From Paraburkholderia hospita (GTDB lineage Bacteria > Pseudomonadota > Gammaproteobacteria > Burkholderiales > Burkholderiaceae), in contig NZ_CP026107.1 in the NCBI RefSeq assembly GCF_002902965.1, positions 2,108,001 to 2,172,000 on the forward strand: a stretch of DNA of 64,000 bases. The letters run 5' to 3'. Under the pieces are notes generated by a model that was given only the letters and a program-made list of their open reading frames with translations, was not told where the DNA came from and searched no databases. Positions 16,436 through 24,435 of this stretch are shown in pieces (positions within the stretch are counted from its first letter, which is position 1; each line of letters begins with the position of its first letter). Made by a program: the position numbers and the translations under genes.

Positions 16436-17428
16436 TGTTCGTTGATCCCGCTGAAATCAGTTTTCCCCGAAAGTCCAGCAAGATCGTTGACTGATCGACC
16501 CGCTGTGGCGTTTTCGAATACAAAGAAACCGGCATCGGATATTTATTACGGATTACTTACTATAGTGTCCGAACATGAGCAGGACACGCATTCATGCAAT
16601 CTCGCTTTCGATGACCGGGAACGTGCAGAGACCCCGCGCTAGCGCGGATAGAGTTCCCAATACACATCTGATGTCAGATCAGATGAATTGATAGACGAGT
16701 CGAGCCGATCCCTGAAGATCAGGAATCCTTAACTACGGCTGAGTCGTCTTGCGCGTTTTGACAGCAGCATGCCGTCGCGAACCCTTTCGGTTCGACGAAA
16801 TCGATGTACATCTACGTGATACAGGCACGAACGAACGTCACATTTCCGCGGTCGACATCTACGCGTAACCTGCGAGCACGCGCCTGAACGAGACGAAACA
16901 GCACCTCTATGCGCAAGCGCCTTAGGTAGTAATTACTTCTACTCGATCCCTACCAAGTATTAATTACAGAACATTTCAAGGCAGACGAATTATAAACGTT
17001 TCATTCGTGTAACGTTGCCCGAAAAAATGCCAAAAGGTAATGTCGCCGGTAATTTCAGAGAAATTTTGAGATATGCTTTCGTGAAGTGGTATCGATCAGG
17101 GAAGATTCACCCGCTACCGCCCGCAAAAAGTAAATTCATGATCGATATGGATATTTTTTTAGCTTTTTCGTAATACAAATGCGCTATTTATGCGTTTTAA
17201 TTTTTAGTGCGCACGACAATGGGGAAAATGATCGCTCCCGATTATCAAAATATCGGGCGATTATATGAAAATGCACCAGCGTGATTAAATGGGGCGCATC
17301 CGTCTCATTGATTATTGCGCGCCTGATCCCCGCAGGCTTTCATCGTTTCCGTTCTTCAATACCAATCTTGCGCAAGTTCGAAAGGCGACGTGACTCGATC
17401 CAGCACACGCCGCACTTTCGCGCGCGTC
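16436..17428. other. AT-rich intergenic region of about 1 kb
   Basis: No credible gene. Base composition is clearly lower in G+C than the surroundings. It contains an 8-5-8 inverted repeat (CATCTGAT/ATCAGATG) at 16665-16685, short dyads around 16919-16970 rich in TAATTAC/GTAATTA, and an imperfect hairpin at 17231-17261. It is probably the promoter region of the reverse-strand glycoside hydrolase plus acquired or decayed DNA. Confidence 0.5.
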
Positions 17429-18383
17429 TCACTGACCCGGCTGATTCACTTTGCCGGTGTACCGATCAAGATGGATCTCGACATCCGGCTTGCGTTGCAG
17501 TCCCATCTCCATGAGCCTGCCGATATTGTGTTGTGCCGCCGGACGCTGCACGGACGCAATGAACGCATCCCACTCCTGACCGACTTCGGCATCAGGCGGC
17601 AAACTGGCGATATCGACAAGCTGCTTGATCTGCGCAAGCGACTGCTTGTCGAACGATGCGATACGCCGCGCCAACGTATCGACGAACGGGCCGAGTTGCG
17701 CATCCGGCAGCGCGATTCACATAGCCATATCGCTCCGCGAGATCGCCATTGATATCGTTGCCGCTCAACAGTATTTCCAGCGCACGGCCACGACCCATCA
17801 GGCGCGGAAGACGCGCCATCGGCCCGCCGCCCGGCACGAAGCCAGCGCCGATTTCGAATTGCGATAGAACCGCCTTTTCACGGCTAGCGAAACGCATGTC
17901 CGACGCGAGCGACAGCTCGCTGCCCACGCCCGTCGCCCGCCCGCGTATTTCGACGATCGACACGACAGGCGCCTTACTCAGACGAACCAGCATATCGGGC
18001 AACGGCGGCAAACCGGTCTTGCCGGGAGGCATACTCGTCGTTGCTTCCAGAGGCGGCACAAAATCGTAGTGAGTTAGAAAGAAGCCGTTGACAGCACTAT
18101 CGAACACCACGACCTTCAGATTCGGATCATTCTCTATCTGCGTGATCACGCTGTTCAATTGCGGTATCGATTCCGGTCCAAAGATATTGAATGGCGGATG
18201 GTCGATCGTGACGCGCCAATAGGCTGGCGTCACACGCGTGATCCTGAACTCCTGCTTCGCATTGGACGCCTGCTGCGCGCTTTGAGCATTGGAAGGCGCG
18301 GCCGGTGCGTTCTGCGCGAGAACACGGTCATTGAAAAGCAGCGCGCCCGCGACGAGTGTCACCGCCATTCCTGTCAGCTTCAT
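17429..18383 (-). pseudogene. Frameshifted exported enoyl-CoA hydratase/isomerase (crotonase) homologue
   Basis: Reading starts at ATG 18383 with a signal peptide (MKLTGMAVTLVAGALLFNDR ... VLAQ) and an Ala/Gln-rich spacer. Crotonase features follow: DHPPFNIFG, VVFDSAVNGFFLTHYDF, the PVVSIVEIRGRATGVGSELS oxyanion region, and QFEIGAGFVPGGGP. After AERYGYVNRA the frame is lost near 17710 and homology continues in another frame as LPDAQLGPFVDTLARRIASF to a TGA at 17429. Restoring two bases in the CG-repeat at the break rejoins the frames. Crotonases are normally cytoplasmic, so an exported one is unusual. The lesion may be real or a sequencing error. Confidence 0.75.
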
Positions 18384-18450
18384 GATGGTTCGCCTTCTCT
18401 CGGACATATCGGTCAGAAGATTGACGTTGTGCTCGCAACGACCGTCCGCT

Positions 18451-18975
18451 TCAAGACGTCGTCCCGCCATGAATCGCGGCGAGCACCTCGCGGGTGAATC
18501 TCGGGTCGTCCAACTCGAGGTCTGCCGACAATCGCGCGGTCACTTCCTGCAGAAGCCAGCCGTTGCCGTCGGGATCACTGAACGATGCGTACGATGCGTA
18601 GCTCTTCCGGTCTGGATTCAGCCCAGCCTCCTGGCATTTTCCGTCGGCATGATGGAACACGCCGCCTACGTCATGAAACGGCTGGCTGACCTCGATGCCA
18701 CGACGAATCAGTTCGCTCCGCGCAGCAACGATGTCCGACACGACGAGATGAATCCCTTGTACCGAGCCCGGTGTTGCCGCCGTCATATTCTTGCCGAACA
18801 TGATCGAACATCCGGAGCCGGGCGGCGTGAACTGGATCACGCGATAGTCGCCCTCGCTGGATGTGAAGTCGAGATCGAGCCGCCAGTCCAGGTCGCCGTA
18901 GAAGCGCTTGGCGCGATCGACATCCGAGACGGGAAGGACGACGATTTCGATCTTCATGTCGAAACTGATGCTCAT
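18451..18975 (-). CDS. VOC-family (glyoxalase-like) protein
   Basis: A 174-residue vicinal-oxygen-chelate protein with paired beta-alpha-beta-beta-beta modules: KIEIVVLPVSDVDRAKRFYG starts the first and GIHLVVSDIVAARSELIRRG the second. The C-terminal ASFSDPDGNGWLLQEV is the standard family ending, whose Glu is a metal-ligand candidate. A purine-rich ACGGAG sits six bases before the ATG at 18975; an upstream in-frame ATG at 18993 is less well placed. Members include glyoxalases, dioxygenases and resistance proteins. The frameshifted crotonase follows after 67 bases on the same strand. Two strong palindromes lie upstream. Confidence 0.85.
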   Translation of the reverse strand: MSISFDMKIEIVVLPVSDVDRAKRFYGDLDWRLDLDFTSSEGDYRVIQFTPPGSGCSIMFGKNMTAATPGSVQGIHLVVSDIVAARSELIRRGIEVSQPFHDVGGVFHHADGKCQEAGLNPDRKSYASYASFSDPDGNGWLLQEVTARLSADLELDDPRFTREVLAAIHGGTTS

Positions 18976-19062
18976 GGTTTGCTCCGTGGACACGTTGAAA
19001 CCGGCTGGCGAAAATGGCGCTAGCTATCGAAATGCAATGTAGTCGCCGAAGCACCGGCATGT

Positions 19063-19084
19063 CGCTAATACCATGGTATTAGCG
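19063..19084. promoter_or_regulatory. Perfect 22-bp palindrome (probable operator)
   Basis: CGCTAATACCA and its exact reverse complement meet without a spacer. It lies 88 bases upstream of the VOC gene start. A perfect palindrome of this size in an intergenic region suggests a dimeric repressor site, for example of TetR or MarR type; no such gene is adjacent. Confidence 0.5.
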
Positions 19085-19135
19085 ATTCATCAGGGAGCGA
19101 AAAGCTCGAACGCAAGCCCTTCAAAAAGCACTCAT

Positions 19136-19172
19136 CCATACGATGGCTTGTTCGGGCGATACCATCGTATGG
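19136..19172. promoter_or_regulatory. 11-bp inverted repeat with 15-base spacer
   Basis: CCATACGATGG (19136-19146) and CCATCGTATGG (19162-19172) are exact reverse complements. It is 50 bases from the 22-bp palindrome and shares its ATACCA element, which suggests the same regulator could contact both. Confidence 0.45.
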
Positions 19173-19347
19173 TTGCCACTTCACGGCACTGATGGCCGAG
19201 GATTACACCGCAATCGGCGTCGCAGACATCAGCGACGCAGCCGCTAGCTTGCGTGTGTATGGATGCGTTCTCGCGCACCAGAACCTCGTCGCCCCGAAGG
19301 ACCCGAGCGGCGACGAAAAATTCCACCCCTTGTTTTAGGGGCTTGCC

Positions 19348-19371
19348 GGCGGTGCGATGATTCGCACCGCC
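19348..19371. terminator. Hairpin terminator downstream of the GST gene
   Basis: A perfect 9-bp stem GGCGGTGCG/CGCACCGCC with a 6-base loop, followed on the + strand by GCTTTT and on the reverse strand by a T-poor stretch. It sits 13 bases beyond the reverse-strand GST stop codon. Confidence 0.65.
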
Positions 19372-19383
19372 GCTTTTCCGCTT

Positions 19384-20001
19384 TCACGTTTGCTTGAAGG
19401 GCAGCGTGCTGGAGAATGCTTCGAGTTCCATCGCGCGAGCCGCCAGTTGCGCGAGCTTCGGGAATGCAACCTGATTGACGACGTCGGGCATCATCGCCAA
19501 TGACGCAGACTGGTACGTGATCACGACCAGTACGTCGGCTTGCGAGAGTGCGTCGCCGATCAGCCAGCCATCACCGGCTCTCGATTCGAGCATCGTGAAT
19601 CCGGAGAGCGCCTGTTCGCGCAACGATTCGGTAATCGAAGCAATCTGGCGCTCGGGCGGCCGGATCGATTCGTCATAGATGTCGCTGAGCTTTCCATAGA
19701 TCGCCGAGGCGATACCGATGAACTGCAATGCGTCGCGCCGTCGCGCGCCGCTCGTCGCGAGCAATGCGCGAGCGGGGCCGACCTCTTCGTGCAGATAGTC
19801 GATGATGCTTGCGCTGTCGTAGAGAATCTCGCCTTCGTCGAGCACGAGCGCCGGCACTTTCACCATCGGGCTGAACGGGCGAATAAGGTCCTTCTGCTCA
19901 TACGCGTGATAGGGCAAATGCTCGAACGGTATGCCGAGCAGCTTCAACGTGATGCCAACCCGGCGCGTATAGCCGGAAAACCAAGGGCCAATAAGCTTCA
20001 T
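19384..20001 (-). CDS. Glutathione S-transferase
   Basis: A 205-residue GST. KLIGPWFSGYTRRVGITLKL begins the thioredoxin-like domain with a Ser-x-Tyr-x-x-Arg pattern, FSPMVKVPALVLDEGEILYD contains the cis-Pro, and DSASIIDYLHE has the Asp/Glu-Ser glutathione site. The C-terminal domain includes LSQADVLVVITYQSA. The start at 20001 is used because GAGGAATCAGGA precedes it; 14 extra residues would extend upstream otherwise. The SDR gene lies 42 bases upstream on the same strand, so the two form an operon divergent from the LysR gene. Confidence 0.88.
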   Translation of the reverse strand: MKLIGPWFSGYTRRVGITLKLLGIPFEHLPYHAYEQKDLIRPFSPMVKVPALVLDEGEILYDSASIIDYLHEEVGPARALLATSGARRRDALQFIGIASAIYGKLSDIYDESIRPPERQIASITESLREQALSGFTMLESRAGDGWLIGDALSQADVLVVITYQSASLAMMPDVVNQVAFPKLAQLAARAMELEAFSSTLPFKQT

Positions 20002-20043
20002 TCCTGATTCCTCGCGATTCAATGTAGGGTCGTGTTCAAGCAT

Positions 20044-20811
20044 TCAGAACGATTCCTTGAAGGGACGCAGATCGAGCTCATGCGTCCACGCCGAGCGGTG
20101 CTGGCCGTGAAGCGACCAGAACGCATCGGCGATCGCGTCGATATCGAGCAGTCCGTCCGCGCCCTTGTGCTTGACGTGCTCGGCGAAGCGCGTGTGCACG
20201 CGCTCCCCGTCGATGCCGCCGTCGATCACCACATGCGCGACGTGCAAGCCGAGCGGACCAAATTCGCGCGCCATGCTTTGCGCGAGCATGCGCAGCCCTG
20301 CTTTGCTCGACGCAAAGTGGGCGTAGTTCGGCATGCCGCGCAGCGCACCCGTTGCGCCGCTGAAAAGAATCGAGCCTCGGCCGAGAGGCGTAAAGCGCCG
20401 TGCAGCTTCGCGTCCCACGAGAAAACCGCCAAAACAGTTCAGCCGCCAGAACGATTCGAAGACGTCGGCTTCCATCGTGCGCAGGTCCAGCGGCTGATTG
20501 TTGCCGGCGTTGTACGCGACGAGATCGGCGCTGCCGCCGTTTTCGTCGGCCTGCATCGCGATGTCGAACAGCCGGATCACGTCGGCTTCGCGCGTCACGT
20601 CCATGACGACGGCGCTCGCCGAGCCGCCCGCCTCGACGATGCTCTCGCGAACGCGTTCGATCTTCGCTTCGGTGCGCCCCGCGATGATGACGTGGCGCCC
20701 CTCTGCGGCGAAGCGGCGCGACAGTCCCGCGCCGAGTCCGTGCTCCGGGCCGACTCCGATAACCACCGCCTTCGAGCGGTCCGTGGTATGCGTTTCTGCA
20801 CTGATAGACAT
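20044..20811 (-). CDS. SDR-family protein with Phe at the catalytic Tyr position
   Basis: A 255-residue Rossmann protein. The nucleotide loop is VIGVGPEHGLGAGLSRRFA, a variant of the usual TGxxxGIG with GLG kept. AGRTEAK after strand 2 suggests NADP(H). AYNAGNN replaces NNAG. The active-site Ser is probably Ser151 in FSGATGAL, and Lys170 lies in HFASSKAG, but the position four residues before Lys is Phe166 instead of Tyr. Classical oxidoreductase catalysis is therefore doubtful unless Tyr163 substitutes. It is cotranscribed with the GST and divergent from a LysR gene, which is likely its regulator. Confidence 0.85.
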   Translation of the reverse strand: MSISAETHTTDRSKAVVIGVGPEHGLGAGLSRRFAAEGRHVIIAGRTEAKIERVRESIVEAGGSASAVVMDVTREADVIRLFDIAMQADENGGSADLVAYNAGNNQPLDLRTMEADVFESFWRLNCFGGFLVGREAARRFTPLGRGSILFSGATGALRGMPNYAHFASSKAGLRMLAQSMAREFGPLGLHVAHVVIDGGIDGERVHTRFAEHVKHKGADGLLDIDAIADAFWSLHGQHRSAWTHELDLRPFKESF

Positions 20812-20891
20812 GGCTGTTTCCCTTTACAACGATTGCGATGAGAGAACGATACCTGGTGTGCTCGGAGGGATAAACCGCTGCTACGATTCCA

Positions 20892-20915
20892 CATTGTTTC
20901 TCCCATGAAACAATG
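20892..20915. promoter_or_regulatory. Inverted repeat between divergent SDR and LysR genes
   Basis: CATTGTTTC and GAAACAATG are perfect 9-bp arms with a 6-base spacer. The site lies in the 127-base divergent intergenic region, 24 bases before the LysR start, and contains the T-N11-A pattern favoured by LysR-type regulators. It is the natural candidate operator for the adjacent regulator. Confidence 0.55.
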
Positions 20916-20938
20916 CAGGACATGAAAGGAGCGGGACC

Positions 20939-21871
20939 GTGGACAAGTTTCAGGCGATGCAGGCGTTCATCCGGGTGGTCGAAAGCGGTACCTTCACGAA
21001 GGCTGCGCAGATGCTCGACCTGCCAAAGACAGCGGTGAGCCGCCTGATTGCGTCGCTCGAAATCGAACTGGGCACGAAGCTTCTCAACCGCACGACGCGC
21101 AGAGTCTCGACGACGCCGGACGGCGCGGCGTACTACGAGCGCGCGCTGCAATTGATGGGCGATCTCGCGGAGCTCGAAGGCTCGATGTCGCACGCGAAAA
21201 GCAATCCGCGGGGACGGCTGCGCGTGGATCTGCCCGTGCCATTAGGTTTGTCCGTGATCCTTCCCGCGCTGCCGACGTTCACAGCACGGTATCCGGACAT
21301 CGAGTTTCATTTCGGGCTTAGCGATCGCCCCGTCGATCTCATTGCAGAGAACGTCGATTGCGTCGTGCGTGCGGGGGAGATCTTCGATCAGTCGCTGGCG
21401 GCGCGGCAGATCGGCGCTGTCAGGCAGATTCTGTGCGCGACGCCGGCGTATTGGGACAGGCACGGGCGGCCTTCCCACCCTTCCGATCTCGAACAGGGTC
21501 ATGTCGTCATTCGCACGATCGCTTCGCGCACCAACCGGCCCTTTCCGATCATCGTGGCGAAGAATGGCGAGCGCATCGAGGTGCAGAACCGACGCGGGCT
21601 CACGTCGAATGACATCATGGGCTGTCTGACGATGAGCCTCGCAGGTCTCGGCGTCGTGCATGCGCTAACGTTCTCCGCCAACACGCATCTTCGAAGCGGC
21701 GCGTTGGAAGCCGTCCTGAGCGACTGGGCATCGGACCCTGTGCCGGTTTTCGTCGCGTATCAGCCCAACCGGCACTTGAGCACGAAGGTACGCGTGTTTG
21801 TCGACTGGTTGGCGGAACTGTTTGCGGGGAATGAATCGACCGCGAGGGGCGAGCGCGGTACGGGGGCGTAG
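20939..21871 (+). CDS. LysR-family transcriptional regulator
   Basis: A 310-residue regulator starting at GTG 20939, with AAAGGAG seven bases upstream. The N-terminal winged HTH reads FIRVVESGTFTKAAQMLDLP then KTAVSRLIASLEIELGTKLL, followed by NRTTRRVSTTPDG. The C-terminal two-lobe effector domain contains GRLRVDLPVPLGLSVILPAL and the GLGVVHAL segment near its end. It belongs to the large CrgA/AaeR-like group. Divergent from the SDR-GST pair, it probably controls them and itself through the 20892 site. Effector unknown. Confidence 0.92.
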   Translation: MDKFQAMQAFIRVVESGTFTKAAQMLDLPKTAVSRLIASLEIELGTKLLNRTTRRVSTTPDGAAYYERALQLMGDLAELEGSMSHAKSNPRGRLRVDLPVPLGLSVILPALPTFTARYPDIEFHFGLSDRPVDLIAENVDCVVRAGEIFDQSLAARQIGAVRQILCATPAYWDRHGRPSHPSDLEQGHVVIRTIASRTNRPFPIIVAKNGERIEVQNRRGLTSNDIMGCLTMSLAGLGVVHALTFSANTHLRSGALEAVLSDWASDPVPVFVAYQPNRHLSTKVRVFVDWLAELFAGNESTARGERGTGA

Positions 21872-21877
21872 GCACGA

Positions 21878-23713
21878 TCACGCGTGCACACCCACCGTGC
21901 GACGCTCCTGACGCAGCAGTACATCGCGGTAAATGCCGGGCCGGCATGCAAGCTCCTGGGGCGCACCATCATCGACCAGCCGCCCGTGCTGAATGACCAC
22001 GATGCGATCGAAATTGTGCAACGTAGACAGCCGATGCGCGATCGCCACCACGGTGCGTCCTTTCATCAGCCGGTCCAGCGCGTCCTGAATCTTCGCTTCC
22101 GATTCACTGTCGAGCGCCGACGTCGCCTCGTCGAGCAGCAGAATCGGCGCGTTTTTCAGGAACGCGCGTGCAATCGCGATGCGCTGCCGTTGCCCACCTG
22201 AGAGGCGCGTCCCGCGCTCGCCGACATTGGTTTGCAAGCCGTCTGGCAACGAGCGGATCAGATCGAGGCTATTCGCGTTCTCACAGGCTTGCAGCACTTC
22301 GTCTTCCGTCGCATTCGGACGACCGTAACGCAGGTTGTCGAGCAACGAACGATTGAACAAGGAGATATCCTGCGGCACGACGCCGACCGCGTCGTGCAGG
22401 CTGCTCAGACTGATATCGCTTAGACGCTGGCCCGAAATGCACACGGCTCCCAGGCCAGGCGGTGGATCGAATGAGCGTTGCAGTAGTGCGAGGATAGTGG
22501 TTTTGCCCGCACCCGACGGTCCGACCAGACCGACACGCTGACCCGCGTCGATGTGAAGGCTGAAATGATCCAGCACGCGGCGGCGCCCAGGGTACGAAAA
22601 CGTGACGTTCTCGAAGTCGATGTTCGCGTCGCGGATCTGCAAGGTCGGAACACCCACCGTCTCTTCCATCTCGCGCGGCACGAGCAGCGATTGCGCCGCC
22701 TCGGCAAGCCGCGCGAGATGCTGGATCATGCCCACGAGCGCCACGGCAAGATCACGCGTGCCATGCAGAATCGCGAAGCCGAGCGAGCTGACCAGCACCA
22801 CGTCGCCGGTCGTCGCACGCTCCTGTGACCAGAGCCACAGCACCCAGCCGAGCAGGCAGCACGACAGCACCACCGTGATGACGGCATGCAGCAGCCTGAG
22901 TTTTTCGAGGTGCCGCAGACTTGCTTCGCGGGACGCCATTTCCTGCTCGAGGAAACTGCCGATACGCAGACATTCGCGCGCCGTCGCAACAAAGGTCCGC
23001 ACAGTCGCCATATTGCCGATCACGTCCACCATCTCGCCGTCGACGGACGCGGCGCGCGACGCGAAGTGCACATGACGGTCGCCGCCCCGCTTCGCGAGCC
23101 AGAACAGAAAGGCGGTCATGCAGACGGAAATGGCGACGAGCGCAAGCGCCATCCACACGCTGATCCAGCCAATCAGCACAACGGACCCGATGACCGAAAG
23201 CAGCGGCGGCAGCGCATTCCACGCCGTCAGATTCTCGATCGTATACACGGCATTGGCCGTCGCGGAGATACGGCTTGCGAGCGTGCCGGGCTGCACGTTC
23301 GAGAAATAGCCTGTCGAATGGCCGATCACATAGCCGAACAGTTCGCGCCGCACGTCGCCGGTGACCTCGACGAAAGTCCGCACGCTTGCCCAGCCCGCGA
23401 TGCGCCAGAACAGATTGTCGGCGAACAGCAGCGCGACGATGACAAGAAACGCGTGGACCACGTTCGCAGGATGCGCGCGGCCAGCGGGTAGCGCGTCGAT
23501 CAGATTCCTGATCGCAAACTGGGACCCTAGCGAGCAACCGACAGCGGCAACGATGCCGAAGAGAATCACCGCGTGCTGCGCGGGATGCTGGCGAACGTAG
23601 CGGAACAACAGGCTCACGGGACTGGACGCGTAACCCGCAAGCTCCTGTGCGCGCCGCCTGCGCGTGCGCCCGGCTGGCGCGGCGCCCGCGGCCTTTGAAC
23701 TCGGCATACCCAT
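21878..23713 (-). CDS. ABC transporter, fused permease and ATPase (exporter type)
   Basis: A 611-residue half-transporter. The N-terminal half has six predicted membrane helices (for example AVILFGIVAAVGCSLGSQFA, VSVVLIGWISVWMALALVAI-like segments and VITVVLSCCLLGWVLWLW). The ATPase half has Walker A GPSGAGKTT, Q-loop VVPQDISLFN, signature LSGGQRQR, Walker B ILLLDEATSALD and the switch His in IAHRLST. This is the MsbA/LmrA-like exporter class, working as a homodimer in the inner membrane. The ATG at 23713 follows GGAG by nine bases; the frame is open further upstream without domain features. It converges on the LysR gene. Substrate unknown. Confidence 0.9.
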   Translation of the reverse strand: MGMPSSKAAGAAPAGRTRRRRAQELAGYASSPVSLLFRYVRQHPAQHAVILFGIVAAVGCSLGSQFAIRNLIDALPAGRAHPANVVHAFLVIVALLFADNLFWRIAGWASVRTFVEVTGDVRRELFGYVIGHSTGYFSNVQPGTLASRISATANAVYTIENLTAWNALPPLLSVIGSVVLIGWISVWMALALVAISVCMTAFLFWLAKRGGDRHVHFASRAASVDGEMVDVIGNMATVRTFVATARECLRIGSFLEQEMASREASLRHLEKLRLLHAVITVVLSCCLLGWVLWLWSQERATTGDVVLVSSLGFAILHGTRDLAVALVGMIQHLARLAEAAQSLLVPREMEETVGVPTLQIRDANIDFENVTFSYPGRRRVLDHFSLHIDAGQRVGLVGPSGAGKTTILALLQRSFDPPPGLGAVCISGQRLSDISLSSLHDAVGVVPQDISLFNRSLLDNLRYGRPNATEDEVLQACENANSLDLIRSLPDGLQTNVGERGTRLSGGQRQRIAIARAFLKNAPILLLDEATSALDSESEAKIQDALDRLMKGRTVVAIAHRLSTLHNFDRIVVIQHGRLVDDGAPQELACRPGIYRDVLLRQERRTVGVHA

Positions 23714-24003
23714 TGGTGACCGCTCCGGTGTTTCGCCCCGATGAAACGAGTCGTCGAACGCGCTAACAGTCAAACGACTCATTTGCCGAACAGGCGGCGA
23801 ATCGGTCAAGCATACGCTGTTCCCGCGCCTGGACGCGAGCGGCGAAACAATGGGATTTGCGCAAGACATGGCCGTGGTGCACGGCCTGGGAACTGCGGAC
23901 GCGACCCGTTGAAGCACCGGCAGGCGTTGGTTATTTCATTGTTCTCGTCAGCAAGGCGACATTCCTGTCGCCCTTGGTTTTGCACCTTGCCTTGTCAATC
24001 GCG
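23714..24003. other. Intergenic region upstream of the ABC transporter
   Basis: About 290 bases holding the leader of the reverse-strand ABC gene. Nothing else recognisable. Confidence 0.4.
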
Positions 24004-24085
24004 TCACAGGCGATAGACGCGTTTCGCATTGTCATGAAAGAGCGCGCTTCGTTCCTGCGGCGAGAAGCCTTTTGCCGAGCAGCTT
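24004..24085 (-). pseudogene. C-terminal remnant of an amidohydrolase
   Basis: On the reverse strand the last residues before a TGA near 24004 read AKGFSPQERSALFHDNAKRV then YRL. This matches the conserved ending of amidohydrolase family 2 proteins (SPxER xxIxxxNAxRxYxL). Upstream sequence in the same frame has no amidohydrolase character, and the metal-binding barrel is absent. It is probably what remains of a catabolic gene once controlled by the divergent LysR gene at 24436. Confidence 0.5.
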
Positions 24086-24435
24086 TCGCGAGCCGTCCTT
24101 GCTTGCTGAGGGATGTGACGTCGGATGCGGCGTCGGATATGCGATAGCCGCAATCGCGCAGGGAGAGGGAAAAACGGATAATGCATTGCTGTCTCCTGTG
24201 TCGGCCGGCATCGATGGCGGGCCTTATCGAAGCGTGTCCCAGCCAGCGCGATCATCGCAGTGGTGCACTGCGCCATACCCGTCTGGGTGTGGAAGCGTGA
24301 AGCGTTCCAGCCTGCCGCATCGTTGGTCGCTGCTGTCATGCACCACGAACCTATGCGGCTTGTCGACAGAATGGCAGCGCCTGTCACTCGCAAACGAGGC
24401 GGTTTCGTTCAACTACAACTGAAAAAAATTTCACT
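24086..24435. other. Intergenic region before the GcvA-like regulator
   Basis: About 350 bases with no gene recognised, between the amidohydrolase tail and the LysR start. It presumably contains the LysR promoter and scrambled remains of the lost gene. Confidence 0.4.

Larger units (their letters stand above)
18976..19347. other. Intergenic region with two large palindromic sites
   Basis: About 370 bases with no convincing gene. It holds the palindromes at 19063-19084 and 19136-19172. A short + strand frame from 19192 (48 residues, ending near 19338) has no recognisable family and may be the tail of a lost gene. Confidence 0.4.

Noticed and set aside
19192..19338. 48-residue + strand frame after the palindromes
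   Set aside because: Too short and without recognisable family or ribosome site; kept only as a possible gene remnant.
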